A stretch of 64,000 nt of DNA from Streptomyces olivochromogenes (GTDB taxonomy: Bacteria; Actinomycetota; Actinomycetes; Streptomycetales; Streptomycetaceae): assembly GCF_001514115.1 (NCBI RefSeq), contig NZ_KQ948452.1:284140-348139 (forward strand), given 5' to 3'. A program made the translations under genes and the position numbers. Below the pieces are notes generated by a model, which saw nothing but the letters and a program-made list of their open reading frames with translations, was not told the DNA's origin and made no database searches. Shown here in pieces: positions 59,351 to 64,000 of the stretch (the stretch's first letter is position 1; the number at the start of each line of letters is the position of its first letter).

Positions 59351-59884
59351 TCAGCCCGTCGCCGTGTCCAGTCGGGCGATGGCCTCGGCGAGCCACTCCC
59401 GCTCCGCCTCGCCCGTCGCCCGCGCCACCCGCAGCATCCCCTGCCGGAACAGGTCGCCGGCCTCCTCCGCCCGTACGGGCTCGCCGTCCCGGTAGAAGAA
59501 GCTCGCGGGCGTCAGCAGGAAGTCCTGGCGGCGGCGCAGGACCGCGGCCTGCTCCCGCGGGTCCGGGAGGTGGCGCAGGAACGCCAGCAGGGTGTTGAAG
59601 CGGACGTGGTCGGTGATCTCGGCCTGCTTGGGGTGGCGCAGCCGCTCCAGGAGGTCCGCACGGCCCTGCTCGGTGAGCGACAGGATGCGACGCGGGGCGG
59701 CGCCGCTGCCGGGCTCCGTGTGCTGGTCCAGCTGCCCTGCGGCCACCAGGCGGGTGATCGCCGGGTAGAGCGCGCCGTCGCTGACCGGGCGGACATGGCC
59801 GCTGAGTGCCTTGATGCGCTCCTTCAACTCATAGCCGTGCAGGGGCTCTTCGAACAGAAATCCGAGGATCGACAGCTCCAGCAT
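59351..59884 (-). CDS. PadR family transcriptional regulator
   Basis: A 177-residue regulator. The N-terminal PadR winged helix reads MLELSILGFLFEEPLHGYEL, KERIKALSGHVRPVSDGALY, PAITRLVAAGQLDQHTEPGS; the C-terminal Vir-type dimerisation helix covers LLAFLRHLPDPREQAAVLRR. PadR proteins repress transporter or detoxification genes and respond to small aromatic or drug-like ligands. Divergent from a MATE efflux gene across a large palindrome, so it very probably controls both. Its own start has AAGGAG. Confidence 0.92.
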   Translation of the reverse strand: MLELSILGFLFEEPLHGYELKERIKALSGHVRPVSDGALYPAITRLVAAGQLDQHTEPGSGAAPRRILSLTEQGRADLLERLRHPKQAEITDHVRFNTLLAFLRHLPDPREQAAVLRRRQDFLLTPASFFYRDGEPVRAEEAGDLFRQGMLRVARATGEAEREWLAEAIARLDTATG

Positions 59885-59926
59885 GCGGGGCGCTCCTTGC
59901 TTGCGGGTGCCGGGCGTCCATGGTAC

Positions 59927-59984
59927 CTCTTATCGAGCTACCTCTAAACGATGTACATCTAAGTGAGGTAGCTCGATAAGAGGG
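59927..59984. promoter_or_regulatory. 58-bp nested palindrome, candidate PadR operator between padR and MATE genes
   Basis: Two perfect 19-bp inverted arms, CCTCTTATCGAGCTACCTC (59927-59945) and GAGGTAGCTCGATAAGAGG (59966-59984), flank a 20-bp spacer. An 8-bp palindrome ATGTACAT (59952-59959) sits exactly at the symmetry centre; ATGT/ACAT is a known PadR-family recognition pattern. A minus-strand -35 TTTAGA and -10 TACCAT with a 17-bp spacer overlap the left arm and spacer, so binding would block padR transcription as well as the divergent MATE promoter. Confidence 0.8.
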
Positions 59985-60020
59985 AATCAAGGAAAACCAA
60001 GGGAATCGAGGGACTCATCG

Positions 60021-61343
60021 GTGAACGCCCACCGGAAGCAGCTCATATCGCTCGCCCACCCCGTGTACCTCTCCCTGCTCGCCTCCGTCGCCGCCGGGAT
60101 CATCAACACCGTCTGGGTCTCCCGGCTCGGCGGTCCCGCCGTGGCCGCCGTCGCCGTGGCGACCAACACCGAGAACGTGCTCCTCGGCGTCGCCCTGGTC
60201 TTCGCCTCCGGCACGACCGTCCTCGTCGCCCACGCCAGAGGGGCCCGGGATCCGGGCGCGCTCCGGGCGGCCGTACGCGGCGGAGGGGCCCTGTGCGCGG
60301 TCGTGACGCCCGTGGTCGCGGTGGGCGGATACCTGCTGCGCGAACCGCTGGCCCGGCTGGTCCTGGGCGGCGACGGGCGCGCCCTCGCCCTGGCGGTCGC
60401 CTACCTCGGGATCTCCCTGCCGGGCATCGCCGTCTTCTTCGCGCAGAACCTCGTCGACGGCATCCTGAAGGGCGCCGGTGACACCCGCACCCCGATGCGC
60501 CTCGCCCTGCTGGCCAACGGGCTGATCCTGGGCCTCGACCCGCTGCTCATCCACGCGTACGGCGTCCGGGGTGCCGCCGCCTCCACGGTCCTGTGCCGTT
60601 GCGTGGCCCTCGCCGCCGGCCTGTGCGCCCTGCGCCGCAACGTGCCGCTGCGCGAGGCCGCGGCCGTCCGCCCCGCCGAGCCCACCGGCCCCGCCCTGCG
60701 CCGCACCCTGCGGACCGGACTGCCCATGTCCGCCGACTTCACCGTGCGCCAGGGCGGGGCACTGGTCCTGGTCGCGATCGTGGCCCGGCTCGGGGTGACG
60801 GCCGTGGCCGCGTACTCCATCGCGTACAAGGTCATGTACGTCGCGACCATGGCCTTCTACGCGGTGCGACAGGCCGCCTCGATCCACACCGCGCACACCC
60901 GGGGCACCGGCCGGGACGAGCGGGGCGCGATCGGGCGGCAGGCGGTGATCGTCTCCGGGGCGGTGGGCCTGGCGGCGGCCGTCCTGCTCGGCGCGTTCGC
61001 CCCCTGGATCATGCGGGCCTTCGGGGCCGGGGGCGCGGTCGCCCACGACGGTGTGCTGTTCCTGCGCTGCGTCGGCCCGTACCTGCTGCTGATGGCCTGC
61101 TTCATCGCGCTGGGCGGGGTCTTCGAGGGGAGCGGGGGAGCCCCGTTGTTGCTGCGGGTGACACTGCTCGGCACGGCGGTCCAGCTGCCGCTGGCGTACG
61201 CCCTGTCGGGGCTCGGGCTGCCCGGGATCTGCCTGGCGCTGGCGCTGTCCATGGCGGTGCAGTGCACGGCCGTCGGACTGCTTCTCGCCCGCGCCCGCCG
61301 CCGTCAGGAGGAGCTCAGGCGCTCCTTGCTGCGGGTGGCCTGA
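60021..61343 (+). CDS. MATE family efflux transporter
   Basis: A 440-residue transporter with about 12 helices. Typical segments: HPVYLSLLASVAAGIINTVW, VAVATNTENVLLGVALVFAS, LGISLPGIAVFFAQNLVDGI, GAGDTRTPMRLALLANGLIL and the pseudo-repeat GLPMSADFTVRQGGALVLVA. Exports cationic or toxic compounds using a Na or H gradient; substrate unknown. GTG at 60021 (GAGGGA upstream). Regulated in all likelihood by the divergent PadR protein. The 3' end overlaps the convergent glycosyltransferase gene by 40 bp. Confidence 0.92.
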   Translation: MNAHRKQLISLAHPVYLSLLASVAAGIINTVWVSRLGGPAVAAVAVATNTENVLLGVALVFASGTTVLVAHARGARDPGALRAAVRGGGALCAVVTPVVAVGGYLLREPLARLVLGGDGRALALAVAYLGISLPGIAVFFAQNLVDGILKGAGDTRTPMRLALLANGLILGLDPLLIHAYGVRGAAASTVLCRCVALAAGLCALRRNVPLREAAAVRPAEPTGPALRRTLRTGLPMSADFTVRQGGALVLVAIVARLGVTAVAAYSIAYKVMYVATMAFYAVRQAASIHTAHTRGTGRDERGAIGRQAVIVSGAVGLAAAVLLGAFAPWIMRAFGAGGAVAHDGVLFLRCVGPYLLLMACFIALGGVFEGSGGAPLLLRVTLLGTAVQLPLAYALSGLGLPGICLALALSMAVQCTAVGLLLARARRRQEELRRSLLRVA

Positions 61344-62536
61344 GCGGGCAGGGGCGGGGCCGGGTCGGACACCGTGCTCCACCACAGTTCGAGCGCGGCG
61401 AGCAGGGCCGCGATCACCAGCAGGCCGTTGCGCAGGAAGAGCAGGGTGATGCCCAGCCGGTCGCTGCCCACGACGTGCGAGAACCAGATCGGGAACTCCA
61501 GGACGGTCACGAAGCATGCGGCCAGCACCAGCCCGACCGGCAGGGTCATCCGGCTGCCCCGGAAGCACAGGCAGACCGCGCCGATCCCCACCAGCCACAC
61601 CATGTACTGCGGGCTGATGACCCGGCTGGTGGCGGTGAACATCAGTACCGCCACGAACGCGGCGTCGGCGAGCGTGTGCGGCGCGAAGCGCTGGGCGCGC
61701 AGCCGCCACAGCAGCAGCCACGCGAAGGCGATCGCGGTGAGCGCCAGGGCCAGCCTGCTCACCACGTCGACGTACGGGCCGAGGAACTCCACCGAGCCGT
61801 AGTTGAGCAGCACCTGACCGTCCCAGCCGAAGTGCCGGCCCACATGGAAGACGAGGGAGCCCAGCGACTCCACCTCGGTGCCCCGGTCGCGCTGGAAGGT
61901 CAGGAAGGAGAAGGCGCCGGGCATCGACAGCCCGAACAGCACCGCGATCCCGCCCGCGGTCACCGCCGCCGCGGCCCACGCGCGCCGCTTCACGGCCCCC
62001 AGGAGCAGGAGCGCCGGCCACACCTTCACCAGCGCCCCGAAGCCCACGAGAGCGCCCATCACCCGCGGATGGCGGGCTCCCGCGAGGAGCGCCGCGACCG
62101 CCACGGCCGTCACCATCACGTCGTAGCGGGCGTAGACGGTCGGTCCGAGCAGCGGGACGCCGATCACCCACACCCAGGCGCCGCGCAGCGTCTTGCCGGG
62201 GCGCCGGCCGGCGTAGTGGAGCAGCGCGTACACCACCAGGTCGGCGACGAAGGCCAGCAGGAAGAAGGCGTGCGCGTAGTCGAGGAAGGGCAGCAGCCCG
62301 GGGGAGAGGATCGCGAGCGCGGCGGCCGGCGGGTACTGCCAGGTCACGTCGTCGAGCGGGAAGGTGCCGGTGCGCAGGATCTCGTACCAGCCCTGGTAGA
62401 TCACCGAGACGTCACTCGTGACGTCCGGTCCCGGGAAGACGAACACCTTCGAGACGAAGAGCAGAAGCAGCAGCCTGGTCAGGCCCCAGGTTCCCAGCAA
62501 CGCGTAGGGAACCCCTTCCCCCCGTGTGCCCTTCAT
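61304..62536 (-). CDS. GT87/PimE-like polyprenyl-phosphate mannosyltransferase-type membrane protein
   Basis: A 410-residue protein with about ten membrane helices. GPDVTSDVSVIYQGWYEILR, then LDDVTWQYPPAAALAILSPG resembles the acidic loop and YPP motif of GT-C enzymes, and ALVGFGALVKVWPALLLLGA and FTATSRVISPQYMVWLVGIG match the GT87 family. It would transfer mannose from polyprenyl-phosphate to an extracytoplasmic glycan or lipid. ATG at 62536; a GTG six bases upstream is possible. Convergent with the MATE gene, divergent from a GT4 mannosyltransferase. Confidence 0.85.
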   Translation of the reverse strand: MKGTRGEGVPYALLGTWGLTRLLLLLFVSKVFVFPGPDVTSDVSVIYQGWYEILRTGTFPLDDVTWQYPPAAALAILSPGLLPFLDYAHAFFLLAFVADLVVYALLHYAGRRPGKTLRGAWVWVIGVPLLGPTVYARYDVMVTAVAVAALLAGARHPRVMGALVGFGALVKVWPALLLLGAVKRRAWAAAAVTAGGIAVLFGLSMPGAFSFLTFQRDRGTEVESLGSLVFHVGRHFGWDGQVLLNYGSVEFLGPYVDVVSRLALALTAIAFAWLLLWRLRAQRFAPHTLADAAFVAVLMFTATSRVISPQYMVWLVGIGAVCLCFRGSRMTLPVGLVLAACFVTVLEFPIWFSHVVGSDRLGITLLFLRNGLLVIAALLAALELWWSTVSDPAPPLPAQATRSKERLSSS

Positions 62537-62567
62537 GCTCACCTGGCCCTCGTTCGTCGGCTGTCTT

Positions 62568-62622
62568 TGCGGTGGTGCGGTGGTGCGGTGGTGACATGGT
62601 GCGGTGGTGCGGTTGTGCGGAA
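62568..62622. repeat. GTGGTGCGGTG microsatellite-like repeat upstream of the GT87 gene
   Basis: A run of the units GCGGTG and GTGGTGCGG (about 8-9 units, with one interruption ACATG) in the divergent region between two glycosyltransferase genes, about 30-85 bp from the GT87 ATG. Confidence 0.7.
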
Positions 62623-62741
62623 ACATGATGACGTGCGGGGCTGTGCGAGGCCCATGAAGCGCGGCCGTACGGAGCTGTGACCACCGGTGGAATACAGCTT
62701 CGCCGCTGTGGACCGCTCGCGTGGGGATTCGAGGGTTTCGG

Positions 62742-62747
62742 TAGTGT
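62742..62747 (+). promoter_or_regulatory. -10 element of likely leaderless GT4 promoter
   Basis: TAGTGT followed by 8 nt and ATG at 62756, with no ribosome binding site. -35 match poor. Confidence 0.4.
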
Positions 62748-62755
62748 CGAACGCG

Positions 62756-63898
62756 ATGCACAAGACCTTGATCGTGACCAACGACTTCCCGCCCCGCCCC
62801 GGCGGCATCCAGGCGTTCCTGCACAACATGGCGCTACGACTGGATCCCGAGAGGTTCGTAGTCTACGCGTCCACGTGGAAGCGGAGCCGGGAGGGCGTCG
62901 AGGCGACGGCCGCCTTCGACGCCGAGCAGCCCTTCACCGTCGTCCGGGACCGTACGACGATGCTGCTGCCCACACCGGGCGCCACCAGGCGCGCCGTCGG
63001 GCTGCTGCGCGAGCACGGGTGTACGTCGGTGTGGTTCGGGGCGGCGGCCCCGCTCGGCCTGATGGCGCCCGCGCTGCGCAGGGCGGGCGCCGAGCGCCTG
63101 GTGGCCACCACGCACGGCCACGAGGCGGGCTGGGCCCAGTTGCCCGCCGCACGGCAGCTGCTGCGCCGTATCGGCGAGTCCACGGACACGATCACCTACC
63201 TCGGCGAGTACACGCGCTCGCGCATCGCGTCCGCGCTGACGCCCGAGGCCGCCTCCCGCATGGTCCAGCTGCCTCCGGGGGTCGACGAGAAGACCTTCCA
63301 CCCCGGCTCGGGCGGCGACGAGGTCCGCGCCCGCCTCGGTCTCACCGACCGCCCGGTGGTGGTCTGTGTCTCCCGTCTGGTCCCGCGCAAGGGCCAGGAC
63401 ACGCTGATCCTCGCCATGCCCCGCATCCTCGCCAAGGAGCCGGAGGCGGTGCTGCTGATCGTCGGCGGCGGGCCGTACGAGCAGGACCTGCGCAAGCTGG
63501 CGTACGACACCGGGGTCGCCGCCGCGGTCCGCTTCACCGGCGCGGTCCCCTGGTCGGAGCTGCCGGCCCACTACGGCGCGGGCGACGTCTTCGCGATGCC
63601 CTGCCGCACCCGCCGGGGCGGCCTCGACGTCGAGGGCCTGGGCATCGTCTACCTGGAGGCCTCCGCGACGGGCCTGCCGGTCGTCGCGGGCGACTCGGGC
63701 GGCGCCCCCGACGCGGTCCTCGACGGCGAAACGGGCTGGGTCGTCCGAGGCGACTGCCCGGACGACTCCGCCGACCGCATCATCACCCTCCTCGCCGACC
63801 CCGAACTCCGCCGCCACATGGGCGAACGGGGACGGGAGTGGGTGGAGCGGAAATGGCGCTGGGACCTGCTGGCGGAGAGCCTGAAAGAGTTGCTCTAG
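62756..63898 (+). CDS. GT4 family glycosyltransferase, PimB-like mannosyltransferase
   Basis: A 380-residue GT-B enzyme. N-terminal TLIVTNDFPPRPGGIQAFLH, the acceptor-domain ATTHGHEAGWAQLPAARQLL, RLVPRKGQDTLILAMPRIL at the donor-domain start, VLLIVGGGPYEQDLRKLAYD and the EX7E-type motif near EGLGIVYLEASATGLPVVAG. Closest in pattern to actinobacterial PimB (GDP-mannose to phosphatidylinositol monomannoside) or similar mannosyltransferases; exact acceptor not proven. ATG at 62756 follows a -10 at 8 nt. The stop is directly followed by the terminal inverted repeat element. Confidence 0.88.
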   Translation: MHKTLIVTNDFPPRPGGIQAFLHNMALRLDPERFVVYASTWKRSREGVEATAAFDAEQPFTVVRDRTTMLLPTPGATRRAVGLLREHGCTSVWFGAAAPLGLMAPALRRAGAERLVATTHGHEAGWAQLPAARQLLRRIGESTDTITYLGEYTRSRIASALTPEAASRMVQLPPGVDEKTFHPGSGGDEVRARLGLTDRPVVVCVSRLVPRKGQDTLILAMPRILAKEPEAVLLIVGGGPYEQDLRKLAYDTGVAAAVRFTGAVPWSELPAHYGAGDVFAMPCRTRRGGLDVEGLGIVYLEASATGLPVVAGDSGGAPDAVLDGETGWVVRGDCPDDSADRIITLLADPELRRHMGERGREWVERKWRWDLLAESLKELL

Positions 63899-64000
63899 GG
63901 CCTGTCCGGCGGATCAGGTCGCAGGAAACGGGCGGCGTCTCATCGCCGCAGATGTGCGTGCCAAGCCCCGCGTCTGCGGCATGATCCGCCGGACAGGCCC
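63898..64000. mobile_element. MITE-like element with perfect 19-bp terminal inverted repeats
   Basis: GGGCCTGTCCGGCGGATCA (63898-63916) and TGATCCGCCGGACAGGCCC (63982-64000) are exact inverted arms enclosing 65 bp that also contains a GCCGCAGA/TCTGCGGC pair. No transposase gene fits in 103 bp. It looks like a miniature inverted-repeat transposable element or IS remnant inserted at the last base of the GT4 stop codon. It may continue beyond the window edge. Confidence 0.7.

Noticed and set aside
1..64000. Secondary-metabolite cluster, prophage, CRISPR array, tRNA or rRNA genes
   Set aside because: No PKS/NRPS modules, phage structural genes, regularly spaced direct repeats or tRNA-like cloverleafs were recognised; the content is core metabolism, respiration and envelope genes.

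Overview
This window is high-GC actinobacterial chromosome, almost certainly Streptomyces. The evidence is strong G/C bias at third codon positions, many GTG starts, leaderless-type promoters with the -10 hexamer about 7 nt before the start codon, a SAM-IV riboswitch, a bcc-aa3 respiratory gene set and dense housekeeping content. I see no prophage, CRISPR array, secondary-metabolite cluster, rRNA or tRNA.

Layout. 1-7.5 kb: a truncated TPR-type regulator, an FAD oxidoreductase, a TIGR01777-type epimerase, a GNAT acetyltransferase, a MarP-like membrane protease, a PGRP amidase, a small secreted His/Asn-repeat protein and a DUF4240 protein. 7.6-18.4 kb: central carbon metabolism with a WYL regulator, aceE (PDH E1), a GntR/FCD regulator, sucB-type E2 and lpd (E3), then pepA. 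18.5-26.6 kb: the cobalamin nucleotide-loop genes cobS, cobT and a cobU fused to a beta-lactamase-like domain, mixed with membrane proteins including an MprF-like lipid aminoacyltransferase and a rhomboid-like partner. 27-33.4 kb: an HtrA-like lipoprotein protease, a methyltransferase with a DUF3043 protein, PspA with PspAA, and a NarL-type two-component system. 33.4-39.8 kb: nadA, an IscA/ErpA-type Fe-S carrier, a pfkB kinase and a cysteine desulfurase-TusA fusion. These supply NAD, Fe-S clusters and sulfur next to the respiratory genes. 40.1-49.5 kb: ctaC-ctaD-ctaF and ctaE-qcrC-qcrA-qcrB, encoding the cytochrome aa3 oxidase and bcc complex, with an L,D-transpeptidase and a degenerate receiver protein in between. 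49.7-64 kb: trpD, a SAM-IV riboswitch with a class-V aminotransferase, a rhomboid protease with a stand-alone Lrp ligand domain, a NYN-domain protein, tandem NlpC/P60 hydrolases, a gluzincin lipoprotein, a PadR-MATE pair around a very large operator-like palindrome, and two mannosyltransferase-type glycosyltransferases. The right edge ends in a perfect 19-bp inverted-repeat, MITE-like element.

Most non-coding space is either terminator hairpins between convergent genes or copies of one dispersed repeat family (core GCGCAGTTCCCCGCGCCC), present at seven loci. The points most worth follow-up are the PadR/MATE nested palindrome, the small secreted HEN-repeat protein, the abrupt codon-usage patch over the ctaD active site, the repeat family and its interplay with gene ends, the SAM-IV leader with competing hairpins and a six-codon ORF, and the two domain fusions (MBL-CobU and cysteine desulfurase-TusA).
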